Assembly: GCF_008389435.1 (NCBI RefSeq)
Contig: NZ_VUYS01000013.1
Span: 53,768 to 99,657, forward strand
Direction of reading: 5' to 3'
From: Candidatus Nitrosocosmicus agrestis
Lineage (GTDB): Archaea; Thermoproteota; Nitrososphaeria; Nitrososphaerales; Nitrososphaeraceae
Length of the DNA stretch: 45,890 bases
A program made the position numbers and the translations under genes. Below the pieces are notes generated by a model, which was not told where the DNA came from, ran no database searches, and saw nothing but the letters and a program-made list of their open reading frames with translations. Positions within the stretch are counted from its first letter, which is position 1, and each line of letters opens with the position of its first letter. Of this stretch, positions 25,931 through 37,275 are shown one piece after another.

Positions 25931-27013
25931 ATGCTTAAAGTTGCATTGATTGGTTCAACTGGCGCAGTTGGCCAGGAGTTTGTGGTTGCGCTTAATAAAC
26001 ATCCTTGGTTTAATTTGACTCATATTGTTTCCTCTGAGAGGTCTGCTGGCAAAAAGTATATGGATGCAATAAGAGACCCACAGTCTGGTATACTAAAATG
26101 GCATAATCGAGAACAAGTACCTGAATACATTCGGGACAGTGTGATTTCAAAAATCGATGACATTGATCCAAAAGAATTTGACTTAATTTTTACAGCGCTC
26201 GAATCTGATGATGCCCAAACCATCGAGCCAAAATTAGCAAAGCATGTTCCAGTAATAAGTACAGCTGCAGCCTTTAGATATGAGAGTGACGTGCCAATCT
26301 TGATTCCTGGAATAAATGATGATCATACCGAACTGTTAAAGAAGCAACAAAAAGAACGTCAATGGGATGGATTTATTGCACCATTGCCAAACTGTACAAC
26401 TACTGGATTGGCCATTACATTAAAACCGTTGATAGATAATTTTGGTGTTAAAAACGTCTTTATGACTTCTATGCAAGCTTTATCTGGTGCTGGAAGATCT
26501 CCTGGTGTAATTGCTTTGGACATACTTGATAATGTTATACCATATATTCCCAAAGAAGAGGAGAAAGTCCAGATAGAAACAAAAAAGATCCTGGGCAAAT
26601 ATGATGATAATTCAGAGGAAATTTCAGTAAATGATATCCGAGTTAGTTGTACATGTACTAGGGTTCCTGTTTCTGATGGTCACACAGAAGTTGTTTTTGT
26701 GGAGACTGTTGAAAAAACGGATCCTTCTTCCGTCAAAGAGAAGATGATCGAATTCTCAAAGAATGTTACTATAAAAAACCTTCCAACTGCTCCTAGTGAA
26801 TATATAGTTGTAAATGACGATCCTACAAGACCACAGCCCCGTGTTGATAGAGAGATAAATGATGGAATGACCACTGTGGTAGGAAGATTACGAAAGGATT
26901 CTGTTTTTGAAAATGGTATTAAGTATGTGCTTTTAACACATAATGAGAAGATGGGATCTGCCAAAGGAGCCGTATTGCTTGCTGAGTTATTCAAGACAAA
27001 AAATCTTATATAA
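25931..27013 (+). CDS. Aspartate-semialdehyde dehydrogenase / malonyl-CoA reductase family
   Basis: The N-terminus MLKVALIGSTGAVGQEF is the NADP-binding motif. PLPNCTTTGLAI holds the catalytic Cys (residue 155 from this start), and SDGHTEVVF the later His. The length of 360 fits the archaeal Asd family, which includes the malonyl-CoA reductase of the 3-hydroxypropionate/4-hydroxybutyrate cycle. Sequence reading alone cannot separate the two. A TTG at 25907 could extend it by eight residues, but the ATG at 25931 is the natural start. No lysine or threonine pathway genes adjoin. Confidence 0.85.
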   Translation: MLKVALIGSTGAVGQEFVVALNKHPWFNLTHIVSSERSAGKKYMDAIRDPQSGILKWHNREQVPEYIRDSVISKIDDIDPKEFDLIFTALESDDAQTIEPKLAKHVPVISTAAAFRYESDVPILIPGINDDHTELLKKQQKERQWDGFIAPLPNCTTTGLAITLKPLIDNFGVKNVFMTSMQALSGAGRSPGVIALDILDNVIPYIPKEEEKVQIETKKILGKYDDNSEEISVNDIRVSCTCTRVPVSDGHTEVVFVETVEKTDPSSVKEKMIEFSKNVTIKNLPTAPSEYIVVNDDPTRPQPRVDREINDGMTTVVGRLRKDSVFENGIKYVLLTHNEKMGSAKGAVLLAELFKTKNLI

Positions 27014-27098
27014 TTTATTTTAAAATTAAAAAAACTTTATACAAAAGATAAATATTATACATTTATTAAGCACCAAAAAATAGTATATTTTGAAAATT

Positions 27099-27560
27099 AT
27101 GGGCAGAATCGACGATCTTGATTTAAAGATATTGAGCGAGTTGTCAAAGGATGCAAGTATATCTGTTCCCAGGCTTTCAAAAAAAATCAATATCAATTCT
27201 TCCGTGGTCTATAGCAGAATTAAGCGCTTAGTAAAAAGAGGTTTGATCAAAAAATTTACTATAATTATCAATGATGAAGCATTAGGGTTCAACGTAAAAG
27301 CATTGACCGGGATAACTATGGATTCAAAGCAAAGAGATAATGTTTTGGGCGAGTTGTTTAAAATTCCAGAAGTTCGAGAAGTTGCTGAAGTTACTGGACG
27401 CTTTGATGTTTTGGTAACCATGACTGCTAGATCCCTGGATGAAATGCACCAAATAATATCCGAAAAAGTTGGTAGAATAGAGGGAGTTCAAAAAACAGAG
27501 ACCTTTATAGAAATGAGGAAAACTTCAAGAGAGATAATATCTAATTCTGTACCAAAATAA
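27099..27560 (+). CDS. Lrp/AsnC family transcription regulator
   Basis: The N-terminal winged helix reads IDDLDLKILSELSKDASISV, then VVYSRIKRLVKRGLIKKFT. The C-terminal RAM domain shows VREVAEVTGRFDVLVTM. This is the standard two-domain Lrp layout and length (153 residues). The ATG at 27099 is preferred over a TTG at 27090. It probably responds to an amino acid or related metabolite. It sits 85 nt after the Asd-like gene. Confidence 0.9.
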   Translation: MGRIDDLDLKILSELSKDASISVPRLSKKININSSVVYSRIKRLVKRGLIKKFTIIINDEALGFNVKALTGITMDSKQRDNVLGELFKIPEVREVAEVTGRFDVLVTMTARSLDEMHQIISEKVGRIEGVQKTETFIEMRKTSREIISNSVPK

Positions 27561-27638
27561 ATTCTTTATCTCTCAAGATATAAATAACTATTTTAATTAA
27601 GAAATAGTGGTAGGTTAATCGACTATTTGGGTTTACAG

Positions 27639-28517
27639 ATGAGAACAGTAAGTAACCAAGTAAAGAATTACTATGAACTCACCAAGCCAAAAATTTGGTA
27701 TTTACTTGTTTTCACGGCTATTGGAGCTGCGGTTTCAGCGTCATGGTTATTTGATGTTCAGGTAAGTTGGTGGACTTGGGCATTACTTTTCTTCGCAATA
27801 GCTGCTGGTTCTGCTGCTGCAGATACTCTTACAGGATACAACGATAGGGATATCGATGCCATAATGGAAAGAACTAAGGGAAGGCCCATACCATCCGGAA
27901 GGATTACTCCAAGAAATGCGCTAATTTTCGGTCTCATTCTAACAGGTGTATCTCTTATTTGCTCTTGGTTCATAAATATCTGGGCATTCGGACTAATGGC
28001 GTTTGGTTTATTTGACAACATAATTGTTTACAGCAAATGGTTGAAACGAACTAGTCAGTCTAATATTATCTTGGGGGGATTCTCAGGAGGTGCTCCGGCC
28101 CTAATCGGCTATATTGCTATAACTTTTCAACATGTTGAAATTGGAATTGCCATGGCAGGATTGGTATTTTTCTGGATTCCGACTCATATTTGGAGTCTAG
28201 CTCTCCATGTTAAAGAGGACTATAAGAAAGCCAATGTTCCAATGTTGCCTGTAGTTTCGAGTGAAACAAAGTCTGTTAGGATAATAGCATTGACCACTTT
28301 AATGATGGTGGTCTTTAGCGTTTTACCTTTCTTTTTCAATCAGTTTGGATTGATTTACCTCCTAACCGCTACCGTGTTTGGAATCGTCATGATAGTGTTG
28401 TCTGCCTGGTTGCTATTGAGACCCAGCGAGAAAACCTCCTGGCTGGTTTTTAAGTTCAGCAGTCCGTATTTGGCGGCTCTCTTCATAGCATTTATGGTGG
28501 ATGCTTTTTTTCATTAA
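27639..28517 (+). CDS. ctaB: Protoheme IX farnesyltransferase (heme O synthase)
   Basis: The UbiA-family membrane enzyme has YYELTKPKIWYLLVFTAIGA, the Asp-rich motif NDRDIDAIMERTKGRPIPSG, and NIILGGFSGGAPALIGYIA. The segment FFWIPTHIWSLALHVKEDY is typical of CtaB/CyoE. Eight to nine hydrophobic helices fit an inner-membrane enzyme that farnesylates heme for the terminal oxidase. A TTG at 27627 is an alternative start. No oxidase genes adjoin. Confidence 0.94.
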   Translation: MRTVSNQVKNYYELTKPKIWYLLVFTAIGAAVSASWLFDVQVSWWTWALLFFAIAAGSAAADTLTGYNDRDIDAIMERTKGRPIPSGRITPRNALIFGLILTGVSLICSWFINIWAFGLMAFGLFDNIIVYSKWLKRTSQSNIILGGFSGGAPALIGYIAITFQHVEIGIAMAGLVFFWIPTHIWSLALHVKEDYKKANVPMLPVVSSETKSVRIIALTTLMMVVFSVLPFFFNQFGLIYLLTATVFGIVMIVLSAWLLLRPSEKTSWLVFKFSSPYLAALFIAFMVDAFFH

Positions 28518-28838
28518 TATAAAAAATATCTGTGAGAAAACAAACGCCTCCACCAAGTACATATTTTGCACATGTTGATCTTTTAATATGTTAATTTAGC
28601 ATCGAGTTATCTATATAGGAGATTTTTATTGTTGATTCTAGTCAAAAAATTGGAAAACCGTTTTTTTATCCATGCCATGACTTGTCAAATAAAGTGATAA
28701 ATATATAGGAGCGAGATTAAGGGACCATGTTAGATCTTTTGTTTGTAATCAGGATTAATTTTGCTCATAGAATATAACTAATAAATTGAAATTAAAGTGA
28801 GGATTAAAGAGTATAAACAGTTAGATTTAGCAAAAAAA
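28518..28838. other. Convergent intergenic region
   Basis: The 321-bp spacer between ctaB and the minus-strand thioesterase gene is AT-rich, with TATA-like runs near 28700. I see no gene or structured RNA. Confidence 0.4.
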
Positions 28839-29261
28839 TTATTTTTTAATGTCATTTAATTTTTGAACCTTGTGATTAAACTTTTCCCGGAATCTTGGTA
28901 CGTTTATGATAAATCTTTCGTGTTTTCCTTCTCCAACTAATTCTAAGTCATCTAATGCCGATACTTTAAACATGATTTTTCTTCCGTCTATACCAATCAC
29001 TTCTGCAGTTAGTTTTACCTCGGCTCCTACAGGAGTGGCGGCTAAATGGTTGATGTCAACAACCGTTCCTACCGAATCCCATTCTGAATCTATTTTGAGA
29101 AATTGCTCTTTTAAAAGGAGCCTACAAGTTTCTTCCATTTCTGAGATCATTGATGGTGTTGAAAAGACGTTTTCCCCTTCCCAAAGAAAACTTGTTGTCT
29201 GGTTCTGGTCAACTTTAATCTTTCTTTCTTTTTTTGCCCCTAATTTTACATCAAAATCCAT
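28839..29261 (-). CDS. Hotdog-fold thioesterase, FlK-like
   Basis: The 140-residue protein has MISEMEETCRLLL, VGTVVDINHLAATPVGAEV and the late strands IMFKVSALDDLELVGEGKHER. This matches single-domain hotdog thioesterases of the fluoroacetyl-CoA thioesterase type, where E, T and H residues form the active site. Here E in MEETC and H in NHLAATP are visible. The substrate is unknown. It is divergent from the thermosome gene. Confidence 0.82.
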   Translation of the reverse strand: MDFDVKLGAKKERKIKVDQNQTTSFLWEGENVFSTPSMISEMEETCRLLLKEQFLKIDSEWDSVGTVVDINHLAATPVGAEVKLTAEVIGIDGRKIMFKVSALDDLELVGEGKHERFIINVPRFREKFNHKVQKLNDIKK

Positions 29262-29340
29262 ACAGAATATTTTGATAACTCGGTTAAATCTATTTGTGCT
29301 GTATTAAATCCTCGTTATTGGAACATTTTATATGTGAAAC

Positions 29341-29349
29341 CTATAAAAG
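29341..29349 (+). promoter_or_regulatory. TATA box of the thermosome gene
   Basis: CTATAAAAG lies about 50 nt before the ATG at 29396, giving a leader of roughly 25 nt. An AAGGTGAT ribosome site sits at 29380-29387. This is a leadered, strongly initiated mRNA, unlike several leaderless neighbours. Confidence 0.6.
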
Positions 29350-29395
29350 AGGCATTTCAAAAAATTATAGCATTCTATTAAGGTGATATGGGAAT

Positions 29396-31081
<1,686 letters not shown>

Positions 31082-31373
31082 TCCTGTCCATCATTTGATT
31101 TTACGCATCCATATACGACAGCACGCTCAAATAGGCTACCAACCCGCCAAACCCTCATTTTTGGAAATTTTTTTATCATTATTTTGTTTTTAATAATTTT
31201 TTATATCCTTGAAAGAACGTTGTTGTCAATCATCTTTGTGTTAAGCAAACGAAAAATTAATTTGCTTCAGAGTCGACCCCTATCAGATCAAAAATGTAGA
31301 GGTTGGTTTGGAAATCAAAAAAATCATGGGACAATAAATTTATTCATAAATGCAACACATGTAAAGACCCATT

Positions 31374-32609
31374 TTGAATAATCATCATCATTCTATTTAT
31401 AATAAAGAGGGTGATACCCTTCGAATACTAAAGAGTCTCTGTACGAAGCTAGAAGAGTATGATAAAAGTCAAACTCGATCCAAAGTCTTCGTATTACCTG
31501 ATTTTTTTGTTGATAGAATAATAGAAGTTACAAACGAATCTCTTTTTTTCAGAGATGTGAAGAGAAAAATTGTTGCAGGTGGTGGAAGTATGAGAGGATA
31601 TATCAGTAAGGACATAAAGGGTGGAAATGCTGTAAATGTTGCATATTGTCTTGCCAAGCTTGGTTTGATAATAGAACTTTGTACTGTCTCTGACTTTGTC
31701 GGGTCCGCTATCTTGAAATCTGTTTTTTCATCGTTTGGTAAAAATGTTAAATTACAAGTTGTCAAGGGAAAACATGGTTTATCATCGGTTTTTGAGTTTG
31801 CTTTTTCTGCAGACTCGTCTATCGTATCACCAGATTTGCCATCGCCATCTAGTCATCCATTAGATCGTCAATCCAATACACCTCCAGCAACTGCTATAAA
31901 ACCCTCATTTGCAAACATTATGATTAGCGATGTAGGTGACAATGATAACTTTGGTCCTGAACTTATAGAAACACAAGAAACACTCAAAAAACTCAAGGTT
32001 GTACAAGCAGTAGTATTTACAAACTGGGCATCAAATTATAGAGGAACTGATCTGATGAAGTTTGTCTTTTCAAAGTCTCCTCAATCAATTCACTTTATCG
32101 ATCCCGCTGATTTTGAATTGAGATCATTTGAATTTGTTAATACGCTAAAAAATAATTCTGATCTCATTGATATATTAAGCATTAATGAAAACGAATATAA
32201 TCACATTGTCAAGGCCTTGAAGGATATTAGCAGCAAAAAGGACGGGCAAAATCTTTGGTATAGTTATAATACGGATGATTTGCTAGATAACCTAAATAAT
32301 TTTTGTACAACTGCCGAATTTATTTATAATTACCTTGGGATAAGACTCTGCATACATACAACCAAAGGATCAATTCTGGCTGACAATAGATGTGTTACCT
32401 TTGTTAGTGCACTTACTCCGCCTGAAATCAATATTGTGAGTGGAGCAGGCGATTCATGGGATGCGGGATTCATATTTGGTGAGCTTGCTGGTTTTACAAG
32501 CGAAGAGAAACTAGCCTTTGCAAATTTACTTGCAATGCTTCATATAGATAATTTTGGTGGAGATGATCCCTCATTAGAACAAGTAATTGGGTATCTAAAA
32601 AAGCTGTGA
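31374..32609 (+). CDS. PfkB-family carbohydrate/nucleoside kinase
   Basis: The C-terminal motif NIVSGAGDSWDAGFIFGEL is the PfkB signature with catalytic Asp. The N-terminal KIVAGGGSMRGY and KGGNAVNVAYCLAKLGL match the ribokinase substrate region. The length of 411 is long for the family (about 300). There is an N-terminal extension of some 45 residues and an insertion rich in Pro and Ser near residues 145-180. The substrate is not evident; sugar or nucleoside phosphorylation is likely. The TTG start has no clear ribosome site, so a shorter form is possible. Confidence 0.85.
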   Translation: MNNHHHSIYNKEGDTLRILKSLCTKLEEYDKSQTRSKVFVLPDFFVDRIIEVTNESLFFRDVKRKIVAGGGSMRGYISKDIKGGNAVNVAYCLAKLGLIIELCTVSDFVGSAILKSVFSSFGKNVKLQVVKGKHGLSSVFEFAFSADSSIVSPDLPSPSSHPLDRQSNTPPATAIKPSFANIMISDVGDNDNFGPELIETQETLKKLKVVQAVVFTNWASNYRGTDLMKFVFSKSPQSIHFIDPADFELRSFEFVNTLKNNSDLIDILSINENEYNHIVKALKDISSKKDGQNLWYSYNTDDLLDNLNNFCTTAEFIYNYLGIRLCIHTTKGSILADNRCVTFVSALTPPEINIVSGAGDSWDAGFIFGELAGFTSEEKLAFANLLAMLHIDNFGGDDPSLEQVIGYLKKL

Positions 32610-32686
32610 AAGAAAAGAAGACTTGTTGCTCAAAAAAAAAACAAAGAACAAGCGATAAAATGATCTTGATACCTTCCAGTTCTCTT

Positions 32687-33253
32687 TTATACCTGATTTT
32701 TGACTATACCGTAGTATAATAAAATGGCTGCTATTGTCTTACAGTCTGTAATTGTCCCATCATAACAAAAGCGTACTGCATTCTGCAAACTGACGACCAT
32801 TGTCTCTATATTTTCGTCCTCATCCATTTTCCTTGGCTTGTCTAACTTTTTTAGATTTTTCGCAACAAAAAAGTGCATTAACTCTGTATCATAGCTAGGC
32901 ACAAGGAACCAATTTGTAATTGGGCTCAATACTCCTCCATAGCCTGTTTCTTCAGCCAATTCTCTTTTTGCCGCTTCCATAGGCATTTCATTTGACTCTA
33001 TTCTGCCTGCAGGTATTTCGACTAGATTCCTCCCGACGGCATGTCTAAATTGTCTAATTAGGATTATTTCATTTTCATTTAATACTGGTATGATTCCTAC
33101 CGAAGGATTATGCTCTACTACTTCTTTTTTAAAAATTTTTCCATTTAATTTAAATGAGTCAATTCTTAATTTGACTTGGCCATCATGAATTACCTCTTTG
33201 TTTATTGCCGAATATCCATTTTTTATATTGAAATTGTTATTGATTGAGCCCAT
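32687..33253 (-). CDS. Nudix hydrolase, ADP-ribose pyrophosphatase-like
   Basis: The Nudix box runs from G83 (GRIESNEM) to the RELAEETG helix near residues 97-104, with its catalytic glutamates. Upstream, LIRQFRHAVGRNLVEIPAG is typical of ADP-ribose pyrophosphatases. The protein should cleave ADP-ribose or a related nucleoside diphosphate. The length of 188 is normal. It converges on the PfkB gene. Confidence 0.9.
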   Translation of the reverse strand: MGSINNNFNIKNGYSAINKEVIHDGQVKLRIDSFKLNGKIFKKEVVEHNPSVGIIPVLNENEIILIRQFRHAVGRNLVEIPAGRIESNEMPMEAAKRELAEETGYGGVLSPITNWFLVPSYDTELMHFFVAKNLKKLDKPRKMDEDENIETMVVSLQNAVRFCYDGTITDCKTIAAILLYYGIVKNQV

Positions 33254-33444
33254 ATTATTTAAAACAAGTTATAGGTTGTTCAATATTTACCAATGGGATT
33301 AAAATAATTGGATTTTACTTTTTTTTGTAAGAATGATGATGATGATGACAATGACGATAAAATCACTTAATATTCAAACAAGTTTTCTACAATGCAAAAA
33401 AATTTAATTTGTGAGTAAAATCCATTATTTGTGAAACCCTAACA

Positions 33445-34527
33445 ATGAATGAGGCAATGACTTTACATCAAAATGAAAACCGGAAAGACGATGATGATGT
33501 CCATACTATTATGACTTTAGGCTCTCACTGCTCTTTACAAGTTCTCAAGGGTGCAAAAGATGAAGGCTTTAAGACCTTGATAATATGTGACGAAAAGCGC
33601 TTTGCATTATACAAGAGGTTTAAATTCATAGATACTATAATATTGTTAAAAAATCTGCACGATATAGTTGACACAGAGTTGCAAGCACGCCTTATTCAAA
33701 AATACAATCCCATATTGATTCCTCATGGAACTTTAATTTCTTCGCTAAATAGTGACGAATTAGAGTCTATCAAAATACCAATATTTGGTAACAAGTGGAT
33801 CTTAAGGTGGGAATCCGATAGAATGATGAAACAAAGATTGATGGATGAATCTAAATTACCCTCACCCATTCCTGTGCCCTCAAAAGATGACATTGATGGG
33901 TTATGCATTGTAAAATTGCATGGTGCAGCCGGGGGGAAGGGTTATTTTCTGGTTACCGATAAGGCTGGATTTGAGCAACAGGCTCAGATTTTGGTCAATT
34001 CCCAAACCATAAAGTCTGAAAATGATCTTTTTATACAAAAATATGCTAATGGTGTGCCGGTTTATTTACAATATTTTTACTCACCGTTAGATAATGAGTT
34101 GGAGTTGCTGGGAATGGATAGAAGATATGAAACCGATATTGATGCCATCGGTCGTATTCCTTCAAAGATTCAAATGCAAACAATTGTGGAACCATCATAC
34201 ACTGTTGTAGGAAATTTGCCCATTGTTCTTCGTGAATCTTTGTTGCCTGAGGTATATGAAATGGGTGAGCGTTTTGTTGATGCTTCTAAAAAATTAGTTC
34301 CACCGGGAATGCCTGGGCCATTTTGCATAGAAGGCGTATATGATAACAACACAAAATTCACAGCATTTGAATTTTCAGCAAGGATTGTTGCTGGTACCAA
34401 CTTGTACGTTTCAGGATCACCTTATTCAGATCTTTTATACGATACTCCGATGAGCACAGGGAGGCGAATATCTTTGGAAATTAAGAGGGCTCTGGAGAGA
34501 TCGCAGCTAAAAACTGTGATTACTTGA
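33445..34527 (+). CDS. purP: 5-formaminoimidazole-4-carboxamide ribonucleotide synthetase
   Basis: The protein has TLGSHCSLQVLKGAKDEGFK with LIPHGTLISSL at the N-terminal domain, then VKLHGAAGGKGYF as the ATP-grasp glycine loop. PGPFCIEGVYDN and EFSARIVAGTNLY complete the PurP pattern. The length of 360 fits. It makes FAICAR from AICAR, formate and ATP in archaeal purine synthesis. It is preceded by a short ATG simple repeat in the spacer. Confidence 0.94.
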   Translation: MNEAMTLHQNENRKDDDDVHTIMTLGSHCSLQVLKGAKDEGFKTLIICDEKRFALYKRFKFIDTIILLKNLHDIVDTELQARLIQKYNPILIPHGTLISSLNSDELESIKIPIFGNKWILRWESDRMMKQRLMDESKLPSPIPVPSKDDIDGLCIVKLHGAAGGKGYFLVTDKAGFEQQAQILVNSQTIKSENDLFIQKYANGVPVYLQYFYSPLDNELELLGMDRRYETDIDAIGRIPSKIQMQTIVEPSYTVVGNLPIVLRESLLPEVYEMGERFVDASKKLVPPGMPGPFCIEGVYDNNTKFTAFEFSARIVAGTNLYVSGSPYSDLLYDTPMSTGRRISLEIKRALERSQLKTVIT

Positions 34528-34541
34528 TTTTTTATTGTAAT

Positions 34542-34823
34542 TTAGATGATTCGAGTAGAGAGTGAGAAATCCTTTTTTTTGTCTATTTCAATTAAAAGGT
34601 CTATTCCCTCTTTCGTAATTTCATAATATTTGGAGTTCTTTAAAACATAATTTTTCATTCTTTCTAGGTGATAGTATATTGAACCAGTAGATAGGCCTGT
34701 TAGTGTTCTTATTTCTGAAAAACAAGCAGAGCCGTTTTTTTTGACAATAGCTCTTAGGATCTTAATTCTAGTCCTCATGGCTCTAAGTTGTGTGTCGCCC
34801 ATCAAGTCTATCATATCGATCAT
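34542..34823 (-). CDS. Winged-helix DNA-binding protein, ArsR-like
   Basis: The 93-residue protein has MRTRIKILRAIVKKNG, then FSEIRTLTGLSTGSIYYHLERM as the helix-turn-helix and KYYEITKEGIDLL as the wing. No metal-binding cysteine cluster is present. It is convergent with purP and has its own promoter. It is a candidate local regulator with unknown targets. Confidence 0.82.
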   Translation of the reverse strand: MIDMIDLMGDTQLRAMRTRIKILRAIVKKNGSACFSEIRTLTGLSTGSIYYHLERMKNYVLKNSKYYEITKEGIDLLIEIDKKKDFSLSTRII

Positions 34824-35065
34824 TTTTTTTTATTCCTTGCGGTTTTGTTTATTATAACTTAATTCTGTATGAATTCAGGTATGTTTCTCAATTTGTATTG
34901 TAAATATATTTGGTCGATACAAATTTGGATTGACAATGCACTGAAGAGATTTATTATGATTTGTTTTTTTATTAAATTAACTAGGGTACTTATACAATAT
35001 CGGTCAAAAAATGATTTAACTAGCACTCTAGTCCATTAAAAAACTGCTTTCGGTTTACTATAACA

Positions 35066-35686
35066 CTAATTTATCTTGACCACATTTTTTCCCCTTTCTG
35101 ATGGGATGATCTTCATTGATTCGTCTTCAAAATTCCTGTCTAACTGACTGCCTCCAAATATCCTATCTAAGAAGACAGCAAGAGCTGCTATTTCTGAATG
35201 AGGTTGATTACCTATGGCTAAATTATAGTCTGATAAATCATAAATCTCTTTAGGTACTTTTTCTGCTCCAATTATTGCCAGTATTTTTTGATTAGAAGCC
35301 TTGGACTTGATTTCGTCGATTTTATCGTTAATCCGTTCACCATACATCGTAAGATGGACCACTATCCCGTTGTCTTCCTTCCATTTTTTGATTGTTTTTT
35401 TCCAATTGTCGATAATTTGAAGCTCAAAATCCTTATTACCGCCCCATCTTTGGTTCACTTTCTTCAGTGTGTTTTTTATTTCATCGTCTACGTCAGTCAT
35501 AAATATTTTCTTGCATCCTAAAGCTCGAGAAACCAAAACTGCATGTGTTGTGGTCCTATCATCTCGAACAAGTCGATGACCTATTCTAAGCACTGCTACA
35601 AACGGTGAATACAAGGTAGGAGCTTGGGATATTTCAAATTTCTGTAAAGTGTTAGGTTCCTCTGACAAAAGTTTTCTTGATTGCAT
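35066..35686 (-). CDS. trm56: tRNA (cytidine-56-2'-O)-methyltransferase
   Basis: VAVLRIGHRLVRDDRTTTH with ALVSRALGCKKIF, VVHLTMYGERI, ILAIIGAEKVPKEIY and LAIGNQPHSEIAALAVFLDRI are the archaeal Trm56 SPOUT landmarks. The knot and SAM-binding residues lie at the C-terminal end. The enzyme methylates C56 in the T-loop of archaeal tRNAs. The frame extends to a TTG at 35725. A TATA-like TATATAAA (minus strand, 35702-35709) sits inside that extension, so the ATG at 35686 is preferred. About 27 residues still precede the conserved start. Confidence 0.9.
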   Translation of the reverse strand: MQSRKLLSEEPNTLQKFEISQAPTLYSPFVAVLRIGHRLVRDDRTTTHAVLVSRALGCKKIFMTDVDDEIKNTLKKVNQRWGGNKDFELQIIDNWKKTIKKWKEDNGIVVHLTMYGERINDKIDEIKSKASNQKILAIIGAEKVPKEIYDLSDYNLAIGNQPHSEIAALAVFLDRIFGGSQLDRNFEDESMKIIPSERGKNVVKIN

Positions 35687-35745
35687 TTCTGCTTTTATTT
35701 CTTTATATATTGAGTGCCCCGCCAAATAGCAGATATAAATCTGAT

Positions 35746-36291
35746 TTACTCCTCAGTATCCTCTTCATTTGCTTTAACATACAACTTGATTCCAAGGAAT
35801 CTCTCGAGTTTTTTTGCTATAACTTCATCTGGCCTTATCGCCCCTGTTTCTATTTTTCTTATGAGTGTTACCTTTTCGTTTATTTTTTGCCCCAGTTGAT
35901 CGTGTGTTAGACCTTTGGTTGTCCTTGAGTTTCTTATAAGTGCGGGATAATCAGGATCCAGAATCAGTTCGTCAAGCATGTCAATTTTTTTCAATGGTGG
36001 GGGTTTAATTTTTGGCATTGGTCTTATTCGTCTTGAATATTGATTTCTTGAAACAGGGGAAATGCCAGTTGGGCCACCTTGTCTGACAGCTAGATTTCCT
36101 CCAGTGTTGGGACCTCTGGGTACTATGGAATTTCTTGAAGATTGTGAGAATGTCATTGTAGATTTTGAATTCGATTCGATGGGTTTGCCTCTTTTTGAAC
36201 ACGATAAGCATACATTAAAAATTGATTTTTCTATCATAACTTTTTTGCTTACATCAGTATGCTTGCCACATAATTCACAAAAAGAAACCAT
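35746..36291 (-). CDS. mbf1: Multiprotein bridging factor 1
   Basis: The N-terminal zinc ribbon (CELCGKHTDV and CLSCSKRGKP) and the C-terminal Cro-type helix-turn-helix are the archaeal MBF1 layout. The latter reads IRNSRTTKGLTHDQLGQKI, then VTLIRKIETGAIRP. The linker is long and rich in Ser, Gly and Pro. MBF1 in archaea binds ribosomes and the basal transcription machinery. The length of 181 is normal for the group. Confidence 0.93.
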   Translation of the reverse strand: MVSFCELCGKHTDVSKKVMIEKSIFNVCLSCSKRGKPIESNSKSTMTFSQSSRNSIVPRGPNTGGNLAVRQGGPTGISPVSRNQYSRRIRPMPKIKPPPLKKIDMLDELILDPDYPALIRNSRTTKGLTHDQLGQKINEKVTLIRKIETGAIRPDEVIAKKLERFLGIKLYVKANEEDTEE

Positions 36292-36730
36292 TGATCATAT
36301 TAGTCTGATCTAATTTATTAGGATTTGTAGTATGAACATCGATTTGCTAAAACCTGGTTTACGCGAGTCGTTCAAGTGGTTAATTTATACTCCATTCTTT
36401 TATCATTATCTACAACTCATCATTCGCTCTACTAGCTGGATGGTTTATCATTTTAGTTGAGCATTATACTAAGCAGTATGAAAGATTTGTCTGTTTATAA
36501 GGAGTTTAATAATATTATATTATTGTTGTTGTAGTTATGTTCTGATACTTGTGAAAATACGACACATGTATCACATTTTTATAATGAATCAACCATAAAT
36601 ATACTATATGTATTTATATAATATTCAAATTTGCATATAAAGGATTTTGCTCTTATCATATGGGCTCTGCCGCTTCTAGAGGCCATAGGTATAGTAAAAC
36701 AACTTTTGATTTGATTTTTATTCGAGTTGT
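36292..36730. other. Intergenic region with the PUA gene leader
   Basis: Two TATA-like boxes (near 36614-36622 and 36634-36642) lie upstream of the PUA gene. A possible imperfect hairpin at 36662-36684 (arms GGGCTCT and AGAGGCC) falls in the predicted leader. No gene is seen. Confidence 0.4.
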
Positions 36731-37267
36731 TTGTATTATCAATTCTTATTGAAAAAGCTGTTTGTTGACCCCGAACAAAAAATCCGCTCTCATGTGAATT
36801 TTCTTTTTGGAAAGGATGTAGGTGCTCTTCTGCCTGATAATTTGGAGATTGAATACTCTCGTAAAACAGGTAAGGTAAGAAGCTTTAGTATTGATGGATG
36901 CCTCATTGGCACATTTAGGACAGATGGTGGTATAGCCTTGTCTATTCTTGGAGCTTCACTTTTTTTAAAAAGTAAAAATTTTGTTCAAAATACCATAGTT
37001 CCTATCGATGATGCGATTCCATTTGTGTCCGAAGGTCGCTCATTGTTTATAAAACATATTTCAAAGTGTGGAAAAAATATTCAATGCGGTTCAGACGTAG
37101 CGATACTTAATCGGAATAATTCTGTGATAGCTGTAGGTAGATCGCTGTTTTCATATGAATATTTCTCTCGAATTATTGATGATGTTTCTGATGGAGAAGA
37201 TGGAAATTCCAGACACCGAGGAATTGGTGTGAAGGTTAGAGAAGGAATAAAAAGCAGAACCGCATAG
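36731..37267 (+). CDS. PUA-domain RNA-binding protein (archaeosine TGT-related)
   Basis: The C-terminal 80 residues are a PUA domain: VPIDDAIPFVSEGRSLFIK with HISKCGKNIQCGSDVAILN and SVIAVGRSLFSY. The N-terminal part (FRTDGGIALSILGASLFLK) resembles the region preceding PUA in archaeosine tRNA-guanine transglycosylase. The catalytic TGT barrel is absent. It may be a split RNA-binding subunit of the tRNA-modifying system or a translation factor. It starts at TTG and runs directly into nac (8-nt gap). Confidence 0.8.
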   Translation: MYYQFLLKKLFVDPEQKIRSHVNFLFGKDVGALLPDNLEIEYSRKTGKVRSFSIDGCLIGTFRTDGGIALSILGASLFLKSKNFVQNTIVPIDDAIPFVSEGRSLFIKHISKCGKNIQCGSDVAILNRNNSVIAVGRSLFSYEYFSRIIDDVSDGEDGNSRHRGIGVKVREGIKSRTA

Positions 37268-37275
37268 GTGAAAAT

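Noticed and set aside
31184-31381. Plus-strand frame between the thermosome and PfkB genes
   Set aside because: It is AT-rich, with no clear promoter or motif, and overlaps the start of the kinase gene.
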